64,000 bases of DNA from Sciurus carolinensis (Eukaryota > Chordata > Mammalia > Rodentia > Sciuridae): assembly GCF_902686445.1 (NCBI RefSeq), contig NC_062223.1:43742998-43806997 (forward strand), in the 5' to 3' direction. Of this stretch, positions 53,378-64,000 are shown in pieces (the stretch's first letter is position 1; every line of letters begins with the position of its first letter). Made by a program: the position numbers and the translations under genes. The notes beneath the pieces are model-generated. The model was not told where the DNA came from and searched no databases. It was given only the letters and a program-made list of their open reading frames with translations.

Positions 53378-54629
53378 CTATTTAAAAAAAATTTTAAAAA
53401 AAATTACATTCCATATTTAAAGTGTGTACCAGTTTAATGTAAAAATGACAAAACCCAAGCAATCGTCAAAATATGTCTCAAATTTTGCCTTATACTTTTG
53501 AGATATACTCTAGATTAAGTAATAAACACTAAATTTAATAGTGAACTAAAAATAATCATCACAGCTGAATGATATCAAATACCTATAAATCAATGAAACA
53601 TTGTTTATCTTTTACGGTACTCGGAAAAGCAGCAGAAAGGCCCAGGTGTACAGTTCCTAATCACATGGGGGAGGGTCACAATTTGATTAGGATTCTGTTT
53701 CTACCCAAGTAAGCATATCAGACATTTACAATATTGAATTTTTATGGCCTCTCTCCCCTTCTTCCTCCCTTCAAGGATTCACATGAATAGATAGTATAAA
53801 AAGAGGGTGTTTTCCTAAATAATCCCACAGGCATATATTGTCTTTGATATACTTTATTTATCTTGAATAACATGAGATATTTCCAAGTTACTGTTTTCAC
53901 TTAAGGGCAGTACACTAGTCAACAGTTTTGCTTAAGGATAAGGGTAAAAAAAAAGGACCCTCTGGCTTAAGATTACCTCTATTTGCCAAATTGAAAATTT
54001 TGAAGGTTTCCCACACTACTACTATTAGATAAGATTCCAAAGAAAAAGGATACTTAGGTAATAAAAGAGTCAAGAATTAAGTTATTATAGTTAAGGGTTG
54101 GAAGATAGGAAATAAATCCATACTAAGAAGAAAATACTTAATATAACCATAGTAAAATTTGAACATATGTAGCGAGCAACAGTAACATTAACTAAGAAGC
54201 CAAATACAATGGAACATACTAATAAAGAACAAGAGCTTCAGAAACCAGGTTAAAAGCAATGGTAGTGAAGTTTTTATAAGTCAAATGATCCATTTTCTTT
54301 GTACCAGAAACAAGTCAACTTGCATAACCATCCTACCCTGAACTGAAAGGTATCACAATTAGTCACACTGGATGTAAATAAAAACAAGACAATTATTAAA
54401 ACATTAAAAGCTAATTAAAAGTATCCAATTTTATTTAGATGAACTACTTCATGCCACCTATAAGCCCTCAGCTAAAGAGGTACAAATTCAAGTCTACTGG
54501 TTGAAAAACAGTTTACACTGATCTGGTGAGCATTACCCCAAGTGCAAAAGACGTGCTCAATTACCTCAGAACACTCTAAGGGTTAATAAAAACAGCTCAT
54601 TCCCTTTGAAAGAGAACAGGCTATTTTCC

Positions 54630-54816
54630 TTCTTCCCTGGAACTACAGATTTAACCCAGAGGCACTTTTCCACTCAGTCACATTCCTAGTCCTTTACTTT
54701 GAGAGAGGGTCTCATTAAGTCACTTGGGGCTGACCTCAAACTTGTGATCCTCCTGCCTCAGCCTCCAGAGTTTCTGGGATTGATTAATAGGCATGCACCA
54801 CTGCTGCCAGCATCTA
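54630..54816 (-). mobile_element. B1-dID composite SINE, reverse
   Basis: CAGAGGCACTTTTCCACTCA, GAGAGAGGGTCTCATTAAGT, TGATCCTCCTGCCTCAGCCT and GGCATGCACCACTGC. Confidence 0.8.
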
Positions 54817-54929
54817 TTTTTCTTTTAAGGAATAAGACACTGAAGTTTTGTTTTTAATTTATGACTCAGGATATTCCGATGTAACAGAATTATAGTCAGA
54901 ATTCCTCAATCCAGAAACATACAGACAAT

Positions 54930-55108
54930 AGCCAGGTGCAATAGCATATGCCCACAATCCCAGCAATTCAGGAGATGAGCCAGATGGACCAAGTTCAAGG
55001 CCAGTGTTGGCAATAAGACCCTATCTCAAAATACAAAATTTAAAAGGGTTAGGGATGGAGCTCAGTGATAAAGTGCCTATGGGTTCAATAACCATTACCT
55101 AAACAAAG
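54930..55108 (+). mobile_element. B1-dID composite SINE, diverged
   Basis: AGCCAGGTGCAATAGCATAT, linker, then GGTTAGGGATGGAGCTCAGT and GGGTTCAATAACCATTACC. Confidence 0.75.
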
Positions 55109-56017
55109 ACACATAAAAAGATTTGCAAATAGGCATGCCTAAAATTCAGTACTAATTTATAGCAAAAAATCTGAACTAAACAGGGTACACTGTGGTGGAA
55201 GGTGGGGGGTGTGCTGGTGACACCTATTTCCTTATTATCTTCCTTTTTCCTATACTATTATACACTTTTTAAGGAAACTGTTGCTGAATCTAGAATATAA
55301 AGTATACTATGTATCTCTCACAGAGTTTATGTTTAGTACTCTTAATATTCTGCAATGAACACATAATAAAAAATGGTTATAACTATATGCTATATAAAAG
55401 ATGTTAAGATGGACAGATTTGAGGATATTGTCAGTACTTTCAAGAGCCATGAGCCTGTACTATTGTATAGTAGGGTAAGCTATTCAATAGCAGAAAAGGT
55501 CCAAATTTTTACACAATCACAAATTTAGTATTCAGTCTACCTGAGAGCTATAGCAGATTACATTTTCCCAAAATAGCTACAACATCTGCAGCACCATATG
55601 CGATTTACAATGTGACCTTGGCACTCCCCCATTAAGAACTAGTCAAATTCCCCTAGTACTGTACCTACATGGGCTCAAACCAGTACAGTATAAATGATCC
55701 TGTATGACTTTCAAGGCCAAGTCATAAAAGCAATCCATCTCTGCCTTGTTTACTGGTCTCTATATCACTTGGGTTTGGAGCCCTTGGCCATTACACAAGA
55801 AATTCAATAACTATGGGGTTGCCATGCTAAAATGAAGTAAGCCATGAAAGGAGGTCTCATTTAAGAGTTCTGCTCAGCAATACTGTGTTCCTAGCCCAGG
55901 CATCAAACATGAGTGAAAAAGTCTTAGTTTTTCTCAGGTATCATAGAACAAAGACATCAATCCTAATTGATAGGCAGAAATCTGTGAATATAATAAAATG
56001 GATGGTTTTAAACCCTT

Positions 56018-56019
<2 letters not shown>

Positions 56020-56049
<30 letters not shown>

Positions 56050-56123
56050 GTAACTGGGGGTCTAACCCAGGGCTTTGCAAATGCAAGGCAGACGCTTTGT
56101 CACTGAAGCTACAATCCAGCCCT
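56020..56123 (-). mobile_element. ID-type SINE, reverse
   Basis: A long T-run (about 30), then AACTGGGGGTCTAACCCAGG, TGCAAGGCAGACGC and CAATCCAGCCC. Confidence 0.8.
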
Positions 56124-56277
56124 TAAGCCCTTAAATTTTGGATTAGTCTCTTACACAGTAATAACTGGAACAAGGTTAAAAGGAAAATAAAAAGTAGCTA
56201 CCAAATCAAACTCTAGCTTCATGGTACACAAGAATCTTTAAATAATATTCTGTCAATGCAAACTATGCAAAAGAAGT

Positions 56278-56470
56278 AAGGCAAAGTGGTGCATGCCTGT
56301 AATCCCAGCTACTCAGGAGGTTGATGCAGAATGATTTCAAGTTTGAGGCCAGTCTGGGCAATTAAACAAGATCCTATCTCAAAATTTAAAAATTTCTAAA
56401 ACAGTTGGGAATGTAGCTCAGCGGTTGAGCACAACTGGCTTCAATCCTCACTACTGCCAAACAAAAAGCA
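56278..56470 (+). mobile_element. B1-dID composite SINE
   Basis: AAGTGGTGCATGCCTGTAAT, linker, then CAGTTGGGAATGTAGCTCAG and CTTCAATCCTCACTACTGCC. Confidence 0.8.
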
Positions 56471-57433
56471 AAAAGAACTCTGCACAGACAAAACAAAGAT
56501 GTGTTTTACTAAACTTATATACCTTTTTACTTTAGTTTTACATTACTGTTAACATGTTTTTTGTTTTCCAACCGATAACAATTTGAAAGCCAAGATTCTT
56601 AAAGTGAGGAGGATGGCTACTACTACAACAAATGAGTTAACTGTGATGGAAGAATTATGTAAGTCATAACTAAACAATCTCAAGAATCTCTAACATGAGA
56701 TTTCCAAAAAGTATGCCACAGTTCTTTATACTTAGCTAAATTTCCCAATCAAAAGATGCAGGAAACTAAATGATGGAAGCTACCGGTCTTTCACGAAATA
56801 TACTTTCTAATCACAATAAAAAGTTTCATCATAGCATTATGAAAGTTCTTCAGTTAACAATTAATACGTTCTAATCTATTATACATACATTATCCCCTGA
56901 ACCTTGCTCAAGCTTCAGAAAAGCAGGTTTCTAAGCCTGGCCAAAATTTATACTAAGAAACAGCATTCACTGAAGAAATAAGCAAAACTCATTAATAAAA
57001 CTACTGAATCACATAATAAAAAACTGTTTAGAGGACACTCCCTTTTTCTTTACCTGTATAATACAGGATCTCCTGGCTGTTGAGGTGTATGCCAAGGAAT
57101 CAGGTTGGAAGAAATCTCTGTTCACTGCTACATATAATCAGATCTCTACATAGCCAGACTCTCTGCTTGTCTAAATCAGTGATTCTCATAATTCTCAAAC
57201 CAGCAACTTCAGTAACAGCTGGGAAACAGAAATGCAATGTCTCAGGCACGACCCTAAATCTACTGAATCAGAAACTCCAGAATTAGGACCCAGTAACCTA
57301 TGTTTTACCAAGTTTGCTGGGTGACTGTGCACACCTAATTTTGAGAAACACTCAATATAGATAAAAAATAATTCCCTTGTAATAGAAAAACTAATAATAC
57401 TGAGAAGTAAGATATTATTTTGAATCACACATT

Positions 57434-57785
57434 CAATATTGTGCCAGGCACAGTAACACACCTGTAATCCCAGGGACTGAGGATGCTGAGGCAGGAGGAT
57501 CACAAGTTCGAGGCCAGCCTCAACAACTTAGCAAGGCCTTAAGCAACTTGGTGAGATCCTGTCTCAAAAATAAAAATGGGGGGCTGGGGAGATAGCTCAG
57601 TCGGTAGAGTGCTTGCCTTATGAGCACAAGGCCCTGGGTTCGATCCCCAGCACCCAAAAAAATAAATAAATAAATTAAATTAAATAAATAAATAAATAAA
57701 AATGGACTGGGGATGTGGCTCAGTGGTTGAGTGCCCCTGGGTTCAATCCCTAGTACTGAAAAAAAAAAAAAAAAAAAAAGAAAAA
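57434..57785 (+). mobile_element. B1-dID composite SINE interrupted by a younger ID SINE
   Basis: The B1 half (57434-57575) and the ID half (57705-57758, with an A-run to about 57780) are separated by a complete ID SINE in the A-rich linker. Confidence 0.85.
57581..57698 (+). mobile_element. Young ID SINE in B1-dID linker
   Basis: GGGGCTGGGGAGATAGCTCA, CCCTGGGTTCGATCCCCAGC and an AATA-repeat tail. ATAAAAATGG at both ends is the likely target-site duplication. Confidence 0.88.
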
Positions 57786-57881
57786 AGAAAAAGAAAATCT
57801 GTGACCTTAGAAATCACCACAAGGCAACCTCCATTTGGAAAGACATCACTTAGAAGCTCAGCTCTAAAGAATTCAGAAAAC

Positions 57882-58080
57882 TTGCCGAGCACAATGGTGC
57901 ACCTAGCAATCCCAGCAACTCAGGAGGCTGAGGCAGGATGATTACAAATTCAAGACCAGCCTCAGCAATTTACTGAGGCCTAAGCAACTCAGCAAGACCC
58001 TGTCTCAAAATAAAAAGGGCTGGGGATGTGGCTCAATGGTAAAGTGTCCCTGCATTAAAATTCCAGTAGCAAAAAAATAA
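57882..58080 (+). mobile_element. B1-dID composite SINE
   Basis: GCCGAGCACAATGGTGCACC, AGCAAGACCCTGTCTCAAAA, GGGCTGGGGATGTGGCTCAA and an A/T-rich tail. Confidence 0.85.
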
Positions 58081-59159
58081 AAATATATATATATAAAACT
58101 TGACTGGTGATTTCCAGCCTGCTGATAAATCTATTTAACCTAGTAACACCTGCATAAGATCCATTTGTGATCTGAATACTAAAGGGTTACTACATTCTAT
58201 CCCTAAGCAGTACTTTTGTTAATCTTTGCACTATGAGTTTAACCCTGGAAAAAATATTTTATGATTAAACTTAGTGATGAATGTGAAAATTTGTACTAAA
58301 AACCAAAAGCTTCTTAGGATAACCAATTCATCTGATTTTCTACTTTTCAAAACAGAGGTAACTATAGGTGATAAGGGAAAGGATATGGGCTTGCACTGGT
58401 CCAAATACTACAAGTTGCCTGATCTTTGTAAGAGTAGAATACTAGGAGACAAATGACAGCAGGTTAAGTGGCTTTATTCCTCTTGTTAAATAATATTCAA
58501 GTGACTTACATAAAATCCAACTGGAAAATCTTTCCATTTGGATTTCAAACTTATAGTGTGAACTAAGTCAACATAGAAGGACTTGCCTGTTACACTGACA
58601 GGTTCAACATTAACATCAACAAAAACAGAGGGGAAGACAGGAGAAAATGACTTCAAACACAGCATTGTTCTTCCCTAAGCTAGAACTTGTCTGCCTAAAA
58701 TATAATAATGATAAAAAACTAATTGGTCGACTACTTCTATCAAATACATAAAATGAATATTAAGCATTTTCCTCTGGAGAATTTTTCTCCAGCTATTTTC
58801 CTAGCATAAGATTGCGTCTTCAGAAAGCCCACTAGAACATTGACAACACTGCTCTGTCCTTTCTATCTTGAAATATTTATCAAGAAATTAAATTTAGGGT
58901 TCCTTTTTCAACTACTGACCATCCTGGGTATCTTATAAAAATTGATTTATTACACCACCTGGGCAAGATAAAAATGAGGTCATTTTCCAGAGTCTTTGAA
59001 AAGAAATCATGGAACAGAGGTGTGACTACACTCAGACATCAAAAGGTTTTAAAAAATAATTACCCCAAACAAGTGCTACCTAGTCCCACTCTATCTCCTG
59101 TTCCTTTGATTCACTAAGTAACAAACATTCAAATTTAAACTATCAGACAGCTAACCCTA

Positions 59160-59245
59160 TTAGGGAGGCACTATTATCAGTCACTTCACCTTATTGTAAA
59201 CTAAGAGATAGTAGTTAAATAACTTGCCTAAGATCACAGAAAAAC
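59160..59245 (-). mobile_element. MIR-like fragment
   Basis: AACTTGCCTAAGATCACAG resembles the MIR ACTTGCCCAAGGTCACA core. Short. Confidence 0.45.
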
Positions 59246-60088
59246 CATTTGTCCCTCAATATTCCTCCCCTCTTACAAGGCCACTCTGGATTACAGCTGT
59301 TGCTGCATTTCATTTCTGCTTCTGGTGAGTTGTTTTCTTCCTTTCCTTTCTCGAATTAGATTATGTTGCTGAATCATGGTACCTCTCAATCTTCCAGTTT
59401 TCCCAGAGCTTTTCATCACCAAACTTATATCATTGAAATGGGTTTTTAAATCAATACGGCAAGATGGATGTATCTAAGACAGGTGTCCTCCCAAGCTTTG
59501 CCCCTTTACTGTTATATTCAACAAATTCCATAAATGGAATGTTTTTAAATTATACATTAAAAAAATTATGTATTTAAAAAGAGATGAGACACTCCAAAAT
59601 TTTTAATACATACATAAATAAAATGTTCTTCATCTAGGTAACTAGTCACAAGAAAGATAAAAAAGAAATAAAATCTGAAAAAACTAATCTTGCTATCCAG
59701 GGAAACCATATAACTCCTGTTCTTAATTAAGGAGACCTCTAAACTGGGACACAATAATTAAAAATGAAGCCTAAAATAAAAAAGAGTTAAGAGCACCTAG
59801 ATATACTTTTAAGTATCTAGGTCAAATAGCTTCTAGAGTACATACAGTAAGAAGCCACAAAAGACAAAATGCAGACAATGAAAGACAAAGATTTCCTCTC
59901 AACATTCCATAATCTTTAGTGGCTTTTCCAGACATTATTTCAAGTCATCAATGCCTGCAGACCCCACCCTTCACCTAGAGAAACAGAACTGATGTCTGAC
60001 TTTGCTCCAGTAACAGACAATTGAATCTGCTTTCTATTTACTCTCTACTAATTAAACTGAGAATCAGTAACTATTAAAATTCACAGGA

Positions 60089-60184
60089 GGGGCTGGGGAG
60101 ATAGCTCAGTTGGTAGAGTGCTTGCCTTGCAAGCACAAGGCCCTGGGTTCAAACCCCAGCACCGCAAAAAAAAAAAAAAAAAAA
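60089..60184 (+). mobile_element. Young ID SINE
   Basis: GGGGCTGGGGAGATAGCTCA, GGTAGAGTGCTTGCCTTGCA, GGGTTCAAACCCCAGCACCG and an A-run. AAAATTCACAGG before and AAAATTCATAGG after are the likely target-site duplication. Confidence 0.92.
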
Positions 60185-60612
60185 TTCATAGGTGACAAGA
60201 AAGATAACAAGTAGAAGTTTCATCAGTTTTTAAAAGGATAGTTGAGAAACATACACCACAATCCATAGACAATTCATAACAACCATTTTCAAATGCTGGA
60301 AGCATACTCAAGTACTACTAGTCTGCTCTTCCAGAACACAAGAACGTATTTAAGATTGGTGGGAGTGAATATAACTCTAACACCAACAACTCAAAAAACG
60401 TCCAAAATTTAAACACTCAGAAATGAGCTTTTGCCAGACTCTAGAAAACTAGTTAAAGCAGAGGATAAATGAACATCTGTCAGGAATGATGGATTAAGGA
60501 TCACTGAGAATAATAAAAGAATGCTAAATTAGATTTCATCTATGAACTCATTATAAGGTAACTTTATGCAGGTTAAGTATCCAGGAGTTTAACAATTAAA
60601 AAAAACAAAGAT

Positions 60613-60792
60613 AGCAGGTGTGTTGGTGCACACCTGCAATCTCTGGAACTTGGGAGGCTAAGGCAGGAGGATCACAAGATCCATGCCAGCCTGAGCAACC
60701 TGGTAAGACCCTTTCTCAAAAAAATAAACGGCTTCAGGTGTAGCTTAGTGGTAAAGTGCCCCTGGGTTAAATCCCAGGTATACCAAAGAAAG
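60613..60792 (+). mobile_element. B1-dID composite SINE, diverged
   Basis: AGCAGGTGTGTTGGTGCACA, linker, then GGCTTCAGGTGTAGCTTAGT and AAATCCCAGGTATACC. Confidence 0.75.
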
Positions 60793-60933
60793 AAGACAAT
60801 CCTGTAAAACCTTTATTCATTGTCCAGGCAGGTAAATCTTAATAAATGGAAGCAGCTGACCCTAGCTAGAAAAAGCAATGTTAAAGAGTTCTAGTATCAC
60901 CTATTTTGAATTATATCTTTAAAAAGTCTCCAG

Positions 60934-61149
60934 GGTGGGGTGGCATAGGCCTGTAATCCCAGCAGCTCAGCAAGAGAGGCTGAGTTCAAAGCTAGTCTCA
61001 GCAACTTAGTGAGGACCTGAGCAACTCAACAAGACCCTGTCTCTAAATAATTTTTTTTTAAAAATGGCTGGGGGGGGGTGGGGATATAGCTCAGTTGGTA
61101 GAGTGCTTGCCTTGCAAGCACAAGGCCCTGGGTTCAAATCCCCAGCACC

Positions 61150-61187
<38 letters not shown>

Positions 61188-61255
61188 TGGGGATGTGGCT
61201 CAGTGGTTAAGCACCTCTGGATTTAATCCCAGGTATTAAAAAAAAAAAAATCTTT
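60934..61255 (+). mobile_element. B1-dID composite SINE interrupted by a younger ID SINE
   Basis: A B1 half (60934-61055), then an ID SINE, then the ID half (GGCTGGGGATGTGGCTCAGT to AATCCCAGGTATT). Confidence 0.85.
61070..61183 (+). mobile_element. Young ID SINE in B1-dID linker, with long A-tail
   Basis: GGGGTGGGGATATAGCTCAG, CAAGGCCCTGGGTTCAAATC, CCCAGCACCGC and about 33 A. The flanks AAAATGGCTGGG and AAAAAGGCTGGG look like the duplicated target. Confidence 0.88.
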
Positions 61256-61264
61256 AAAAAATGT

Positions 61265-61350
61265 CTAAAGCTTGGGATTTGGTAGCTCAGTGATAAAGCA
61301 CATGCCTGGCATGAACAAGGCCCTGGGTTCAATTCCCAGCAACACAAAAA
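61265..61350 (+). mobile_element. ID-type SINE
   Basis: GGATTTGGTAGCTCAGTGAT through GGGTTCAATTCCCAGCAACA. Confidence 0.8.
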
Positions 61351-61817
61351 ACAGTCTAAAGCTTGTGGACTTAAAACAAATGATTACATGTAGTGTCAAA
61401 AGATACCTTTTGAATTATTAGTTGCTTTAACCAAACTACTCAGGAGGATGATTCCACACAACTGATTTATACACATTCCTTGAAAGTTCAAAGCAAAGAG
61501 GTGAACCTTAATTCAAAATGGAGACCAAGAGGGGTTTTTAGTGATTATTAAAGTATATTACAGTTATTTCTATTTTTAAGTAACAGTATTGAGAGGAATG
61601 CAAAGATATCTTCTAACTTATAACTGTTCTAATATCAAGCATTATCTTTGTTCTCCTAAGACTATTCACAAATTTTGCTTATTACTCAGAAAAATTGTTT
61701 TACTTGCCTACTTAACAATGCTGCCCACCTGAAAAAAAATTGGAAAGGAATAAAAATTCCACTTCAACTTAAAAAAAAAAAAAAATCACTGCAAGTAAAT
61801 AACTGTGAAAAGGTATT

Positions 61818-61978
61818 TTAAGCCAGGTGCAGGGGCACATGCCTGTAATCCCAGCAGCTCAGAAGGCTGAGGCAGGAGGACTGAGCATTCAAAGCCAGCC
61901 CCAGCAATGGCAAGGTGCTAAGCAACTCAGTGAGACCCTGTCTCTAAATAAAAATTAAAAAAATAAAAATTAAAAAGC
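61818..61978 (+). mobile_element. B1-like SINE monomer
   Basis: AAGCCAGGTGCAGGGGCACA, GAGGCAGGAGGACTGAGC and TGAGACCCTGTCTCTAAATA. It has an A-rich end and no ID half. Confidence 0.85.
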
Positions 61979-62278
61979 ATTTTTACCCTCATGGATGAAA
62001 TCTATTTTAATGGATTTTCCCTTCCATCTTCAGGGTTTTGTTAATGAAGCTACAAATATTTCTACACAGTGACAATCAAACTTGGAATTACACTTAGTAC
62101 GTATGTGCAACATGGCACAGTGGAAATACTGGGACTGACACACAATGCAATACAACTGATAGTCTGCCCCTAATTAGCTTACCACCAATTAGAACAACAC
62201 GTAAGGTTAGGACATAAAAGTAGTAAAAAAAATGTCAAGAAAGTACAGAGAAAATAGGTAGTAAAGGTTGTTAAAGAG

Positions 62279-62351
62279 GGCTGGGGAGATAGCTCAGCTG
62301 GTAGAGCGCTTGCCTCGAAAGCACAAGACCCTGAGTTCCATCCCCAGTCCC

Positions 62352-62384
<33 letters not shown>
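62279..62384 (+). mobile_element. Young ID SINE
   Basis: GGGCTGGGGAGATAGCTCAG, GGTAGAGCGCTTGCCTCG, CCCTGAGTTCCATCCCCAGT and about 30 A. GTTGTTAAAGA at both ends is the target-site duplication. Confidence 0.9.
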
Positions 62385-62387
<3 letters not shown>

Positions 62388-63686
62388 GTTAAAGAAACAG
62401 ACTACTTTAATTGAGTTTGGTCAAAAAGCACACCTTTCCCTCTTCTCAGGAAGTATGAATTTTGAAGTCTGCCCAGTAAAGTTCTCTTTCTATCCATGTT
62501 ACACTCATATTTCTACCTAACAAAACCACTGGTAGAAAACAAAGAAATGAATTCAAGCCAAGCAATTTTCATTTCCAAACTTTGGCTGAACTTCCCTAGT
62601 GATACTTGTCTCACTCTTCTCTATTGTATATCTATCATTTACTTCCCCCAGAAAAAAGAACCAATTACTAGAAGATATCCAGGAGCTTGGAACCCAAGAA
62701 CAGAGATGGAAAGGTTGTCACACCTGCTATTTCTCTCCACTGGTCATGCTTTCCCAGAATTTTTCTGGTTTACAACATACCAGGCTTCAGTGGAAAACTG
62801 GCAAATGTGCATTTGGGGGCTTACCTAAGCAAAAAAAAAACTTCACGATTTAAACTTTACAAGTTAATTTCATTACAACAATGTCTCCCAATAGCTGATA
62901 CAATGGGGCTTCACCATACTAATATTCTCAGAACCCCATTACATGAACGACCTAGAAAGTTCAGCAAAAGGACATTAATAAAGATAAAAAATTTAAAAAG
63001 GAAAAGCTTTTTTCTCAGCCAGCTTTTTAAAACAAATTCTAATTTAAAGTTTTGAAACGAGTGGTCTTACTTGGTTCTACACAACAATTAAACATTAAGA
63101 ACTACACTTAATATTGTAAAACACTACAAAAATTCTAATTACCCCCATAAAATATTACAAGAGACACTGGAACTCACCCATTCCTACCCGGGTCATTTTA
63201 TATAAGCATCTCAATTACCTCTTCCATAAAATTAGTTAAGACTAAAAGCTAAGGTGTTTTAAAGTTCCTTTTTAAAAAAACTTAGATTCTGTAACAATAT
63301 GGTAACAAAATGACAAAGTTGTCAGTTTAATCTTTTACAAGTAAAAATGTTTTTTTTAAACATGAAATAGTACTAAACTAATCTTCACATATCCCTAAAT
63401 ATAAACTAAGAAATTACTTAAAGCTTTGGCAAACTGTATGCTCACTCTGTAATGATCACACAAAATATATTCTCATTCAAATATTTGCCACATGCAAAGT
63501 ACCCTAGAGTAAAATACTTTGGCCAGGTTTTAAAAAAAAAAAAAAAAAATCCATTCTCATTACAATACTTATGATTCTGCTCTCACCCCAGAAAAAGAGA
63601 ACTATATTATCATAGGAATTCACAGCTTAACCTTTTAAAAAAATACTTCCCTGTTACATACATACAGAGAGAAACAAATTAAGCAA

Positions 63687-63804
63687 TATAACTTTTTTTC
63701 CTGTGGCAAGGTGAAAGCAAAACAAAGTAATCTTGTCCTCAAAATAAGTATGATAGCCTTTTTTCTGAGACAAGGTGAACAGCAAAACAAAGTAACCTTG
63801 CCCT
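63687..63804. repeat. Imperfect ~53-bp direct repeat
   Basis: Copies at about 63687-63740 and 63752-63804 share GCAAAACAAAGTAA and CAAGGTGAA, with few mismatches and about a 64-bp period. It is intronic in CAPRIN1. Confidence 0.8.
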
Positions 63805-64000
63805 CTGCATTGCAGAGGAATAGCTCTTGCAACCAATGCAAAAGCTGACACAATGATCATCCTAAATGTCAAGAAAAACTTCAGATGTTAGTCCCCAAAA
63901 AAGATTTTACTTATAAAATAGTTAAGAATGGGTTTAGTTCAAAATACTTAAAATAAATCCTGTACAATAGCTGCAGAGGCACACCGCAATGCTCTAAAAA

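Larger units (their letters stand above)
53378..64000 (-). other. CAPRIN1: Large 5' CAPRIN1 intron (incomplete)
   Basis: I searched for the exon encoding the MKQILGVIDKK region and did not find it, so the first exons lie beyond the window. The stretch is mostly unique AT-rich sequence with about a dozen SINEs, listed individually. Confidence 0.8.

Noticed and set aside
60089..60184. tRNA-like sequence with A and B boxes, as in the other ID copies
   Set aside because: The body ends in CACCGC and a long A-run, has target-site duplications and occurs many times in the window. It is a tRNA-derived SINE, not a tRNA gene.
62496..63055. Overlapping plus-strand frames of 84-122 codons
   Set aside because: Three frames are open over the same AT-rich intron, none resembles a protein I know, and no splice or start context supports them.
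62940..64000. Search for the upstream CAPRIN1 exon at the right edge
   Set aside because: No sequence encoding the expected MKQILGVIDKK region or an in-phase exon with AG/GT limits was found. The exon is assumed to lie outside the window.

Overview
The window is a stretch of mammalian nuclear genome, almost certainly from a squirrel-family rodent (a marmot or ground squirrel is the best guess). This rests on the interspersed repeats: many tRNA-derived ID-type SINEs with intact tRNA-like boxes, and many two-part SINEs made of a 7SL-derived B1 half, an A-rich linker and an ID half (the B1-dID type). Both strands carry them. The coding exons read almost the same as human proteins.

Layout: two housekeeping genes lie head to tail on the minus strand, in the order known from human 11p13 (CAPRIN1 then NAT10). 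From 1 to about 25.8 kb is the 5' half of NAT10: a CpG-rich promoter near 25.4-25.95 kb, a non-coding first exon ending at 25701, and 13 coding exons from 23560 down to 294. They encode about the first 507 of about 1025 residues; the acetyltransferase half lies beyond the left edge. From about 25.96 to 29.94 kb is an AT-rich intergenic spacer with no gene I recognise. From about 29.95 to 53.4 kb lie the 3' UTR and the last 17 coding exons of CAPRIN1 (638 codons from about residue 73 to the stop). The remaining 10.6 kb is a large 5' CAPRIN1 intron full of SINEs; the exons encoding about residues 1-72 lie beyond the right edge. All NAT10 exon phases join without a frame break, and so do all CAPRIN1 phases.

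A processed TAF13 retrocopy with an open 123-codon frame sits in NAT10 intron 9459-13940, in the same orientation as NAT10, with a recognisable poly(A) signal and target-site duplication.

NAT10 makes N4-acetylcytidine in rRNA and tRNA in the nucleolus. CAPRIN1 is a cytoplasmic RNA-binding partner of G3BP in stress granules. They are neighbours, but nothing here suggests they form a functional system. I found no novel multigene system. The points most worth a second look are the intact TAF13 retrocopy, a conserved alternative CAPRIN1 C-terminus encoded by intron read-through, a GC-AG intron in CAPRIN1, an inverted repeat just past the CAPRIN1 poly(A) signal, and two cases of a young SINE inserted in the linker of an older composite SINE.
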